Source: CAKMZU01 sp965248335 (GTDB lineage Bacteria; Pseudomonadota; Gammaproteobacteria; Pseudomonadales; DT-91). From it: DNA of 64,000 nt. Numbering within the stretch: position 1 is the first letter of the stretch; each line of letters starts with the position of its first letter. This document shows, piece after piece, positions 35,165-43,303 of the stretch. The notes under the pieces were generated by a model. That model saw only the letters and a program-made list of their open reading frames with translations. It did not search any database and had not been told where the DNA came from. The stretch covers positions 1,674,001 to 1,738,000 of the forward strand of contig CBDFIY010000003.1 in NCBI GenBank assembly GCA_965248335.1. Reading direction: 5' to 3'. A program made the position numbers and the translations under genes.

Positions 35165-35451
35165 CACTACTTGGGTAGCATAAAGCTACCCAGTCTTTTA
35201 ATGTCTGTAGTTTAATAAATTCACTTTTTGTCTCTCCCGTGCTTCTTTTTTATTCATTAATGGTCGTGCATGTTAGTGCTTTGTATGCCTAATAAATCAA
35301 GTCCCTATATGATGGAGTGGGAATTATGATTTTTGTTGTGAGTTCGCCTCAAGTTTTCGCAATCTCATATAATCCGCTTAATTACCCCGTGAATATTGAA
35401 ATGACTTACTATAAGATACTGCGTTTTTAATAATATTATTGGAGAGCATAG
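35165..35451 (+). other. AT-rich intergenic region before the 3-PGDH gene
   Basis: No gene of convincing length; the rest of the ppiD-35452 gap after the repeat element. It is AT-rich and holds the GGAGAG ribosome site (35441-35446). I see no terminator with a clean T run after ppiD, and no riboswitch. Confidence 0.5.
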
Positions 35452-36630
35452 GTGTTCACTATACGTACTTATAATGCTATTTCACCTCAAGGCCTTAACT
35501 GTTTTGATACGTCAAAATATAGTGTATCTTCTGATGCATCTGTATCTGATGCTATTATGTTAAGAAGCCATAAGTTAGCTGAAGATGAGATTGGCTCATC
35601 GGTTGTTGCTGTTGGTCGTGCTGGGGCTGGAACTAACAATGTCCCCGTGTCCTATTGTACTGAAAGCGGAATCCCCGTTTTTAATGCGCCAGGTGCTAAC
35701 GCGAACGCCGTTAAAGAGCTTGTTTTAACGGGTATGTTGCTTAGCTGTAGAGGTATTACAATCGGCATTAATTACGTTAATTCTTTGACAGATATGCAAG
35801 ATTCTCAGGCTATGGCTAAACTATTAGAGGCCGAGAAGAAAAGGTTTAAAGGCAGTGAAATTGCCGGTAAAACATTGGGTGTTGTCGGTTTAGGGGCTAT
35901 TGGTTCTCTCGTTGCTGATATGGCATTATCTCTTGGCATGAAAGTTATTGGCTTTGATCCTGCGCTGTCTGTGGATGCTGCTTGGCGTTTATCTTCAGAT
36001 ATTACCAAAATGGATAACCTTCAGGGGCTGGTGGCGAAGTCTGATTTTATAACGCTACATTTACCTGTCCTAGAGGCAACCCGTAACTTAATTAATGGGG
36101 ATATACTAAGTGCGGTTAAACCCGGCGCTAAATTGTTGAATTTTGCAAGGGAAGAGATTGTTGAAGAGTCAGGAGTCTTAGCAGCTTTAGAAGCTGGTAG
36201 GCTTGCCTATTATATTACTGACTTCCCCACGCCTAGCTTGATTAACCGTTCTGATGTGATTCCTATGCCGCACATTGGAGCAAGCACTGAAGAGGCTGAG
36301 GATAATTGTGCGATTATGGTGGCAAATCAGCTTCAAGATTTCTTGGAAAATGGAAATATAAAAAATTCTGTTAATTTTCCGATGACTTATTTAGAGCGAG
36401 CACCCGAGGCAACAAGACTTGCTATTGCCAATAAAAATATCCCTAAGATTTTGAGTAATATTTTAGCTTTGTTAGCGGAAACTAATATTAATGTATTGGA
36501 TATGCTTAATAAAAGCCGAGATGATATTGCTTATAGCTTGATTGATATCAGCGATATGCCGGATCAAAGCATCATTGATGCTATTTTACAGCTTGAAGGT
36601 GTTATCAATTTACGCGTTCTTGATAAATAA
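35452..36630 (+). CDS. D-3-phosphoglycerate dehydrogenase family protein (short form with ACT domain)
   Basis: A 392-residue member of the 2-hydroxyacid dehydrogenase family, likely making 3-phosphohydroxypyruvate for serine synthesis. The catalytic residues fit: RAGAGTNNV (normally VGRAGAGTDN, substrate binding) near 56-64, the NAD loop VVGLGAIGSLVADMA near 145, NFAREEIVEESG with the catalytic Arg (near 226), and the His in PHIGAST. It ends in a C-terminal ACT-like regulatory segment (AETNINVLDM to EGVINLRVL). The start is GTG 35452 with GGAGAG upstream. This is the short form typical of Gram-positive bacteria and some gammaproteobacteria, not the E. coli SerA type. Confidence 0.87.
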   Translation: MFTIRTYNAISPQGLNCFDTSKYSVSSDASVSDAIMLRSHKLAEDEIGSSVVAVGRAGAGTNNVPVSYCTESGIPVFNAPGANANAVKELVLTGMLLSCRGITIGINYVNSLTDMQDSQAMAKLLEAEKKRFKGSEIAGKTLGVVGLGAIGSLVADMALSLGMKVIGFDPALSVDAAWRLSSDITKMDNLQGLVAKSDFITLHLPVLEATRNLINGDILSAVKPGAKLLNFAREEIVEESGVLAALEAGRLAYYITDFPTPSLINRSDVIPMPHIGASTEEAEDNCAIMVANQLQDFLENGNIKNSVNFPMTYLERAPEATRLAIANKNIPKILSNILALLAETNINVLDMLNKSRDDIAYSLIDISDMPDQSIIDAILQLEGVINLRVLDK

Positions 36631-36655
36631 ATCTATCAGCACTAAAAAAGGGGGG

Positions 36656-37465
36656 TTATTCCTCCTTTGCATCCTTTTTCTTTCTTTCCTTTTTCTTTAA
36701 TTCTACTTCGCCATTCCATGGAAGCAGTCGGTAATCCAGCTGGTTTTGATATTCTAGATAAGGGTATTTAATGATTTCAAAATAAGGTGAATAGTCAAAG
36801 TCACTAGGTACGCAGAGCTTAGGATTTCGTCTAAATAGTTGGATATTTTGTTCGTCGTCTACCTTGATTAAAGGCAATATAGGGAATTGCACAAAATTAA
36901 AAGCTTCTGCAATCATGGTGGAGCATACGGTTTTTGTACTACTGCCGGCATGTGAGGAGAACAATGAAGAACGCCAATGTCTTGGCATAACCCACCAAGG
37001 GAATAGAAATCGCGCCAAGTCCAATATTTGCCTGACATCATAGTCATAGCCTAATCGACTGATGCAGTAGCGAATCACATCTTCGGCATCCTCAAACTTT
37101 AATCCGACAGGCCGTGATATTCGGATGTGATCGCCTTTATAGTAGTTAAGTGGCCTTAAAATAGTGCCGCAACCAAGTTCGCTCTCAATAATAATCTGCT
37201 CATTCAGTTCGCCATCATAATGTTTTACTAAGCTGTCACGCAATGTTTTATCTTCTAGGTCATGGATTCTTCCAATATAGAGTGCGGCATGCGACCAAGG
37301 GCTTTGGGTGATAATCTTGATGACTTCGCTGACCCGGCTTCGGCCCTCAATCAAAATAATATCGCAAGGTTTTAACTCATGCCTCATTTTTTCGAAATTA
37401 CACAAGGGGACATCGGGTTTTGTTGATTTGTGATTCAGCCATTTAATGACGGGCTCTATAAGCAT
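36656..37465 (-). CDS. YiiX/YebB-like permuted papain-fold (NlpC/P60 superfamily) protein
   Basis: A 269-residue protein with the circularly permuted papain-like fold (Peptidase_C92 type). The pattern is CDIILIEGRSRVSEVIKIIT, then SPWSHAALYIG with the candidate catalytic His near residue 59, and the Cys in TKTVCSTMIAEAFNF near residue 180. There is no signal peptide, and the C-terminus is a lysine-rich tail (KKKERKKKDAKEE). Family members are proposed amidases or acyltransferases; the substrate is unknown. It converges with the 3-PGDH gene, and a weak GGAGG/CCTCC hairpin at about 36,646-36,668 lies between their ends. Confidence 0.72.
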   Translation of the reverse strand: MLIEPVIKWLNHKSTKPDVPLCNFEKMRHELKPCDIILIEGRSRVSEVIKIITQSPWSHAALYIGRIHDLEDKTLRDSLVKHYDGELNEQIIIESELGCGTILRPLNYYKGDHIRISRPVGLKFEDAEDVIRYCISRLGYDYDVRQILDLARFLFPWWVMPRHWRSSLFSSHAGSSTKTVCSTMIAEAFNFVQFPILPLIKVDDEQNIQLFRRNPKLCVPSDFDYSPYFEIIKYPYLEYQNQLDYRLLPWNGEVELKKKERKKKDAKEE

Positions 37466-37562
37466 GTAAAGCCTTCTGTGTAAAAACCAAGTTTTTTATT
37501 TGTCTATAAAAGTATAGACTTGATATAATTGTTTACGAACTGGCCTTTGCGCTCACTTATTT

Positions 37563-38093
37563 ATGGCAGTTGATCTGAATTATCTTATTAAGAACTATGG
37601 CGACGGCAATTCACTTCCGCCTGTTGATACATGGCACCCAACGACGAAAACAGATATTGATATTCTTATTGATAGGAATGGGGTTTGGTTTCATGAAGGT
37701 GAAGAAATTCGAAGAAAAACAATGACGAAACTTTTTTCAAGTATATTGAAGAAAGAGGAAGACGATTACTTTTTGGTGACCCCTGCAGAAAAATGCAGAA
37801 TTACAGTTGAGGATGTGCCCTTCATGGTTTTAACGCTGGTTGAGCCAGCTAACAAAATCCCTTTTTTTGTGACACAAACGGATGATGTCATTCTTATAGA
37901 TCAAACATTTTCGTCCGTTTTACAAGACTTCGATGGCCTTCAGTTGCCGTATTTTACAGTTCGAAAGGGTTTGCTCGGCAGAGCTTCTCGTCACTTATAT
38001 TATCAACTTGCAAATCATGCAAGTGCTCGTGTCATTGACAGTAATTTGTGTTTAACACTTAATGGTCAGTCGATTAATTTAGGCACAGTTTAG
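37563..38093 (+). CDS. DUF1285 domain protein
   Basis: A 176-residue protein of a conserved bacterial family with no assigned function. The recognisable pattern is LPPVDTWHPTTKTDIDILID, then GVWFHEGEEIRR, KLFSSILKKEEDDYFLVTPAEKCRI and VEDVPFMV. No signal peptide or membrane segment is seen, so a cytoplasmic protein is expected. It starts 97 bases from the divergent YiiX-like gene; the short gap must hold both promoters. Confidence 0.85.
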   Translation: MAVDLNYLIKNYGDGNSLPPVDTWHPTTKTDIDILIDRNGVWFHEGEEIRRKTMTKLFSSILKKEEDDYFLVTPAEKCRITVEDVPFMVLTLVEPANKIPFFVTQTDDVILIDQTFSSVLQDFDGLQLPYFTVRKGLLGRASRHLYYQLANHASARVIDSNLCLTLNGQSINLGTV

Positions 38094-38150
38094 TAGTGAT
38101 CTTAATGGAAATATTCGCTTCTTAAGTCGTTGGTTTAATGAGTATTTTAT

Positions 38151-38477
38151 ATGGCATACGCTTACTTATGTATTGCTATTGTTGCGGAAGTAATTGCGAC
38201 ATTATCATTAAAATCCTCGCAAACATTTACAAAGCCATTGCCTTCAATTTTAGTTGTCGTAGGGTATGTTACGGCTTTTTATTGTTTAACTATTGTGTTG
38301 CGAAGTATCCCTTTAGGTGTAACTTATGCTGTTTGGTCTGGTGTCGGGCTATGTTTAATCGTACTTGCGGGTATATTTTTTTATCGCGAAATACCCGATC
38401 TTCCTGCTATTTTGGGTATGATTTTGATTGTTACAGGTGTGATAGTTATCCAGCTTTTTTCTAAAACCTTCGGATAG
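38151..38477 (+). CDS. SMR-family small multidrug resistance exporter
   Basis: A 108-residue EmrE/SugE-type protein with four transmembrane helices. The essential membrane-embedded Glu lies in IVAEVIATLSLKSSQ near residue 13, and VTYAVWSGVGLCL near 60-72 contains the conserved Tyr-Ala-Val-Trp of EmrE-like drug exporters. A second reading frame in the same region and strand is a shadow. A CGGATA/TATCCG hairpin at 38471-38482 with a few T residues overlaps the stop codon and could terminate it. Drug or guanidinium substrates cannot be told apart safely. Confidence 0.92.
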   Translation: MAYAYLCIAIVAEVIATLSLKSSQTFTKPLPSILVVVGYVTAFYCLTIVLRSIPLGVTYAVWSGVGLCLIVLAGIFFYREIPDLPAILGMILIVTGVIVIQLFSKTFG

Positions 38478-38606
38478 TTATCCGTGTTTTCATCATTTTT
38501 TTAATTTGACTTAATGTTCTTAGCACTGGGTATCAGTATGTTACAGAGTTTTTTTATGTAGCATTCTGTAAAGCCATCTTCTAATAAAGTTGATAGTATG
38601 TTGTCT

Positions 38607-39596
38607 TTAAGCGCGAAATAGCTTACTTTTTACGGCCTCTCGGTACTGTTTAGGATTTTGTTCCGTATGCTTTTTAAATACGCTGGAAAAGTGGGATGCA
38701 TCAATATAGCCGATAATTTCAGCAATATCCTGTATGTTAAGATCAGATTTTCTTAGTAATTCCTTGGCTTCTTTTACCCTCAGAATTTGTTGGTATTGTA
38801 ACAAGCTATAGCCGCAAGCTTGTTTGAATCGACGCTGCAAGCTTCGATAATGAACATTAAATTGATGAGCTAACCTACTGAAATTAATTGTTTCACTGCT
38901 GTTTTTCTGGATATATGCCTGAATACTGGCAACAACCTCGTCTGTATGTAAGTCACTGCTGCTTTCATCAAACAGAAAGTCATCGTAGGATTTTCGGATT
39001 TCTGGTGAAAACTGGCTTTCTACGCGTCTTGCAATATGCCTTGAATAAGCTATCTCAATCAAACGCACGGTTAGATCGGCTATAGAGTTAACGCTACTTG
39101 TACAATAGATATTTCCGGACTGGGTGATCAGATGGTTTTGCTTCCATAGCGTGCTTGGGTAACGTTTTTTCATTTGTTTAAAATAATACCAATGAGTGGT
39201 TGCTGCTTTCTCATCGATGAGGCCTGATTCGGCTAAAAAAATGCTGCCTGTACCCACGGCACATATCAATGTGGAAGGGTTATTTTTTATTAATCGTATT
39301 AAAACGTTTGGAATTTCTGCATTTTTTTGTGCATGAGCTATTGGCGAGCGCCATAATCCGGGAATAATCACCAGCTCTGAGTCCACAACGTCAGCAAAAC
39401 AAACATTTGGCATAATGGATAGCCCGCCACTGGTGACAACAGCCTGTTTATCTTTGCTGGCTAACTGGATGGTGAGTTTATCGTGCCGATCGAATTTTGA
39501 TCTATGAATGTTGTCTGCAGCATTAAGCATTTCTAGGGGTAGCGTTAAACTGCTTGCTAGCATGTTGTTGAATAGTAAGAAGGTGACTTTTCGCAT
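38607..39596 (-). CDS. GlxA-family transcriptional regulator (DJ-1/PfpI-like domain plus AraC helix-turn-helix)
   Basis: A 329-residue AraC-type regulator. Residues 1-170 look like a DJ-1/PfpI class I amidotransferase-like ligand domain (KVTFLLFNNMLASSLTLPLEML, then LICAVGTGSIFLAESGLIDEKAATTHW), and residues about 215-325 hold two AraC helix-turn-helix motifs (HYRSLQRRFKQACGYSLLQYQ; IQDIAEIIGYIDASHFSSVFKKHT). It is divergent from fabY, with 133 bases between, and probably controls fabY and the downstream lipid genes or its own expression. The ligand is unknown. Confidence 0.87.
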   Translation of the reverse strand: MRKVTFLLFNNMLASSLTLPLEMLNAADNIHRSKFDRHDKLTIQLASKDKQAVVTSGGLSIMPNVCFADVVDSELVIIPGLWRSPIAHAQKNAEIPNVLIRLIKNNPSTLICAVGTGSIFLAESGLIDEKAATTHWYYFKQMKKRYPSTLWKQNHLITQSGNIYCTSSVNSIADLTVRLIEIAYSRHIARRVESQFSPEIRKSYDDFLFDESSSDLHTDEVVASIQAYIQKNSSETINFSRLAHQFNVHYRSLQRRFKQACGYSLLQYQQILRVKEAKELLRKSDLNIQDIAEIIGYIDASHFSSVFKKHTEQNPKQYREAVKSKLFRA

Positions 39597-39609
39597 TTGT
39601 TAAAAATAC

Positions 39610-39649
39610 GTTAAATGTGGCGTTAATACCATCCTTTTTGTCGTTAATG
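39610..39649. promoter_or_regulatory. Repeated CGTTAAW motifs, candidate operator
   Basis: CGTTAAA at 39610, CGTTAAT at 39622 and CGTTAAT at 39643 lie in the GlxA-type regulator/fabY gap, the last within a near-palindrome GTCGTTAATGAC. AraC-type regulators bind direct repeats spaced by about one or two turns, so this is a candidate site. Confidence 0.35.
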
Positions 39650-39729
39650 ACATTAAATAAATGCGAAGCTTTCTATACAATTTAAACTTCCCTTATCTAT
39701 ACACTTAATTTTTATAAAGGCGTCACTTT

Positions 39730-41589
39730 ATGGCTAAACTCCCTGTGATTGTTGGCTTTGGTGGTGTGAATCCCGCTGGGCGTAGTGCTTTCCATGCTGC
39801 TTATCAGCGTGTGGTTTACGATGCATTACCGGCTGAAAAACAAGCGGAAACCATTCAGTCTTTATCTGTTTTGATGAAAAGAAGCGATAAAAATGCGCAA
39901 AACCTGTTAGACAATACTTTAATCAGACAAATTTCACCGCAATGCTTTGATGTTGATAAAGTTAGTTGGAATAAGCGTTTTCCTGTTGATGTTACAGAGG
40001 GTACAGCGCTTGATTTCATCACAAAAAACATTGCATTACCTGAGGCCATTCCCGATCACTGGACAGTGACGTCACTAGCAAACCGTAAGAGTCGTGTACA
40101 AATTAAAGGTCAGCAAGATTTCTTGGTTCCATCCATGCGTAAGCTGGCCGTTTCTTCCGCGGGTCAACTGCCAACAGGCTTTGCCCCTTCAAAATTGTAC
40201 ACCTCAAAAAACCACCCGCGTGGCATTCAAATGACAGTTTTTGGTGCCTCAGATGCAATTCAGTCCATGGGGGTTGATTGGGAGCAAATCCGTTCTCTTG
40301 TACCAGCCGATCAGATTAGTGTTTATGCAGGTTCCGGTATGAGCCAGTTAGATATGCATGGTAATGGTGGGATGATGCATTCGAGGGCGCTAGGAAAAAA
40401 AGTGACATCAAAACAATGCCCCTTTGGGTTTGCTGAAATGCCAGCTGATTTTATCAATGCTTATTTGTTAGGAAGTCTTGGTACGACAGGGACAAGCATG
40501 GGTGCTTGCGCATCATTTTTGTATAATCTTAAAAACGGCATACAAGATATCCAGTCTGGCCGCTCACAAGTCGTCATTGTAGGTAATGCAGAGGCACCTA
40601 TTCTTCCTGAAATCATTGATGGTTATTCGGCGATGGGTGCGCTAGTGACTGACAGTGAACTGCGTGAGCTCGATGGTCTAAAAGATGGTGAGGCAGTTAA
40701 TTTTTCTCGTGCATGCAGGCCGTTTTCAACGAATAAAGGCTTTACGTTGGGTGAATCCTCGCAGTTTATTATTCTGATGAGTGATGAGCTTGCTATGCAA
40801 GTGGGTGCGAACATTTATGGCGCTATTAGCGATGTGTTTATCAATGCGGATGGGTTTAAAAAATCTATTTCAGCACCTGGGGTGGGGAATTATATTACCG
40901 TAGCTAAAGCGATGGCAGTAGCTCGCTCTATCTTGGGTGATAAAGCATTAAGAGATCGTACTTTTGTTCAGGCGCATGGTACGGGGACACCGCAAAATCG
41001 TGTTACGGAGTCCGATATTTTGGACAGAGTAGCTAAAAGCTTTGGTGTTGATCAGTGGTTAGTTGGCGCAGTCAAGTCCTACTTTGGGCATTCCATTGGT
41101 TGTGCAGCTGGCGATCAAATAGTGACAAGTCTGGGTATTTGGGATCAAGGGATTTTCCCAGGCGTGAAATCCATAGATCATATTGCTGATGATGTCTCTC
41201 AAGATAATCTGCTTATCCCTATGGATCACTTGAACGTTGGTACTGAATCTTTGGATATTGGTATTATTAATGCCAAAGGTTTTGGTGGGAATAATGCGAG
41301 TGCAACCTTGCTTTCGCCGCAGTTAACGAAAACAATGCTGGCAAACAAGCACGGTAAAAAAGTTTATCGTGCTTTTAGTAAAGCTAATGAAGATGTGATG
41401 GCGAGTGCGCAGCAATTTAAAGAGGCAACGCTCAGTGGTGAAGCAGAAGTGATTTATCAATTTAATCACAAGGTTTGTGATAATAAGGATATTGTTTTGT
41501 CTAAATCTTCTCTGAAGATTAAACAAGCTGGCGCGGAAATAAATTTGAATATTGATTCGCCATTTTCTCAATTTGTAGACAAAACATAA
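39730..41589 (+). CDS. fabY: FabY-type beta-ketoacyl-ACP synthase
   Basis: A 619-residue condensing enzyme resembling Pseudomonas FabY, which starts fatty acid synthesis by joining acetyl-CoA to malonyl-ACP. The N-terminus LPVIVGFGGVNPAGRSAFH is diagnostic. The active-site Cys is in TSMGACASFLYNL near residue 260, and the two His are in VQAHGTGTPQNRVTESD near 417 and KSYFGHSIGCAAGDQ near 455. The C-terminal roughly 90 residues are an added region seen in this subfamily. It is divergent from a GlxA-type regulator, upstream of the second beta-oxidation pair. No fabH is in the window. Confidence 0.86.
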   Translation: MAKLPVIVGFGGVNPAGRSAFHAAYQRVVYDALPAEKQAETIQSLSVLMKRSDKNAQNLLDNTLIRQISPQCFDVDKVSWNKRFPVDVTEGTALDFITKNIALPEAIPDHWTVTSLANRKSRVQIKGQQDFLVPSMRKLAVSSAGQLPTGFAPSKLYTSKNHPRGIQMTVFGASDAIQSMGVDWEQIRSLVPADQISVYAGSGMSQLDMHGNGGMMHSRALGKKVTSKQCPFGFAEMPADFINAYLLGSLGTTGTSMGACASFLYNLKNGIQDIQSGRSQVVIVGNAEAPILPEIIDGYSAMGALVTDSELRELDGLKDGEAVNFSRACRPFSTNKGFTLGESSQFIILMSDELAMQVGANIYGAISDVFINADGFKKSISAPGVGNYITVAKAMAVARSILGDKALRDRTFVQAHGTGTPQNRVTESDILDRVAKSFGVDQWLVGAVKSYFGHSIGCAAGDQIVTSLGIWDQGIFPGVKSIDHIADDVSQDNLLIPMDHLNVGTESLDIGIINAKGFGGNNASATLLSPQLTKTMLANKHGKKVYRAFSKANEDVMASAQQFKEATLSGEAEVIYQFNHKVCDNKDIVLSKSSLKIKQAGAEINLNIDSPFSQFVDKT

Positions 41590-42053
41590 GCCACTTGAGT
41601 CAGCTAGAAGTGAAAAGCGTTCAGGCTTAAAAAGAATAATGGGGCCGCTATGTTTACCCCAAGGAAAGTTTCATGTATCTGGGTATGATTTATTGAATCA
41701 GTGCTTGCACTATAAGTTTTCTTGAGGGCTAGCTGCTTTAAGCCCTGAGTTGCGGCTTGTTGGCGGAATATTGTGTCGTCAGGGTTTTTATCCATAGGGC
41801 TTGTGCTTCATTAAAAAAACAAGCGCCTCCTTCCCGGTCAAAATCATTCTGTTTGGTTGCTTTAGATTACTTAAATGAATAAAATTCCCTGATTTTATTA
41901 CTTTGCGTGTGTTTTGATGTCATTCAAATAACCTAAATTGTTATTGTTTTTGGGGGAGAATGTCGTTAATTTGCACGCTAGTAAAAAGGTGAGAGGCCGA
42001 AGGCAAATATCATTGTCTTTTAAAACAATAACTTATCCAAAATAGGAACTCCC
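41590..42053. other. 464-base intergenic region, no convincing gene
   Basis: AT-rich. A 63-codon open frame on the minus strand (41604-41795) has no ribosome site or recognised family and was not called. The strand just before the thiolase has the usual AAAATAGGAA ribosome site. I see no terminator of good quality after fabY, and no RNA of a known class. Confidence 0.5.
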
Positions 42054-43256
42054 ATGGCTGAAGCATATATTTTTGATGCGATTCGTACACCCCGTGGTAA
42101 AGGTAAGCCCGGCGGCGGCTTGTATGAAGTCAAACCGATTGATTTAGTGGTTAATCTTCTTGATGCAATGAAAGAACGTAACAACTTGGATACGTCATTG
42201 GTTGAAGACATGATTTTGGCGACAGGCGAGCCCGTCAATGAGCAAGGTCAAAATATTGCCAAAACGGCACTTGTTTATGCAGATTGGTCCGATAACACCA
42301 CGGGTGCTCAATTGCACCGTTATTGCGCGGGTGCTTTAGATGCTTGTAATACGGCAGCAGCTAAAGTAAAAGCTGGCTATGAAGATTTAGTACTTGCCGG
42401 TGGCGTAGAGTCCATGTCTCGCTTGGGTATTGGTGCTTCTGGCGCAGCCGCAGGTGATCCTTGGGTTGCGATGGAATCCTACGGCATTTCTCAAGGCCTC
42501 GGTGCTGATTTAATCGCAGAACTTGACGGTTTTAGTCGTGAAGAATGTGATACATACGCAGCGATGTCACAAAGCCGGGCTGCGAACGCGTGGAAGGAAG
42601 GCTATTTTAAAGATTCTATCGTTCCTGTAACCGATATGAATGGCGTTGTTATCTGCGATAAAGATGAATTAGTTCGCCCAGGTACCACGGTTGAAAAATT
42701 GTCGGGTCTTAACCCATCCTTTCAAATGTTTAACGACTTTGGGCACGGTGACTTCCTTAAATTCAAATACCCACAAGTTGAGAACGTCACTTGCGTTCAT
42801 ACGCCGGGCAACTCCTCAGGTCTTGTTGATGGCGCGTCGTTAGTATTGATTGGCAACGAAGAGGGCGGTAAAAAAGCAGGCCTTAAGCCACGCGCACGCA
42901 TCGTATCGACAGCGCTGGTAGGTACAGAGCCAACCATTATGTTGACAGGCCCTGCACCCGCTACTGAAAAAGCTTTAGCAAAAGCAGGTTTAACGGTTGA
43001 TGACATTGATCTGTTTGAATTAAACGAAGCCTTTGCTTCTGTGGTTTTGCGTTTCCAAAAAATTCTGGGTGTGCCTGACGAAAAAATCAACGTAAATGGT
43101 GGTGCTATCGCGATGGGACATCCTATCGGCGCAACTGGCGGTATGATTTTAGGTACATTGGTTGATGAGCTAGAAAGACGTGGCTTAAAGCGCGGAGTCG
43201 CTACACTTTGTGCGGGCGGCGGTATTGGTATCGCAACCGTGATCGAATTGGTTTAA
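42054..43256 (+). CDS. Acetyl-CoA C-acyltransferase (second thiolase)
   Basis: A 400-residue thiolase. The nucleophilic Cys is in QLHRYCAGALDACNTAAAKV near residue 91, the His in GGAIAMGHPIGATGG near 353, and the second Cys in LCAGGGIG near 385. It differs from fadA at 25,335 (about 40 per cent alike by eye) and resembles acetyl-CoA acyltransferases paired with FadJ-like proteins. It is followed after 47 bases by a multifunctional enzyme of the same pathway, so they form a second beta-oxidation operon. The precise chain-length preference is unknown. Confidence 0.92.
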   Translation: MAEAYIFDAIRTPRGKGKPGGGLYEVKPIDLVVNLLDAMKERNNLDTSLVEDMILATGEPVNEQGQNIAKTALVYADWSDNTTGAQLHRYCAGALDACNTAAAKVKAGYEDLVLAGGVESMSRLGIGASGAAAGDPWVAMESYGISQGLGADLIAELDGFSREECDTYAAMSQSRAANAWKEGYFKDSIVPVTDMNGVVICDKDELVRPGTTVEKLSGLNPSFQMFNDFGHGDFLKFKYPQVENVTCVHTPGNSSGLVDGASLVLIGNEEGGKKAGLKPRARIVSTALVGTEPTIMLTGPAPATEKALAKAGLTVDDIDLFELNEAFASVVLRFQKILGVPDEKINVNGGAIAMGHPIGATGGMILGTLVDELERRGLKRGVATLCAGGGIGIATVIELV

Positions 43257-43303
43257 GTCATCCCTGATTTTTAAGGGTAATAAAAAGAATTGAGGATTAA
43301 AAA

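Noticed and set aside
38138..38464. Same-strand 108-codon open frame overlapping the SMR gene
   Set aside because: It is rich in Cys and Tyr, lacks a known family and shadows the well-supported SMR frame at 38151.
41604..41795. 63-codon minus-strand open frame after fabY
   Set aside because: No ribosome site, no recognised motif and no neighbours that suggest a role.
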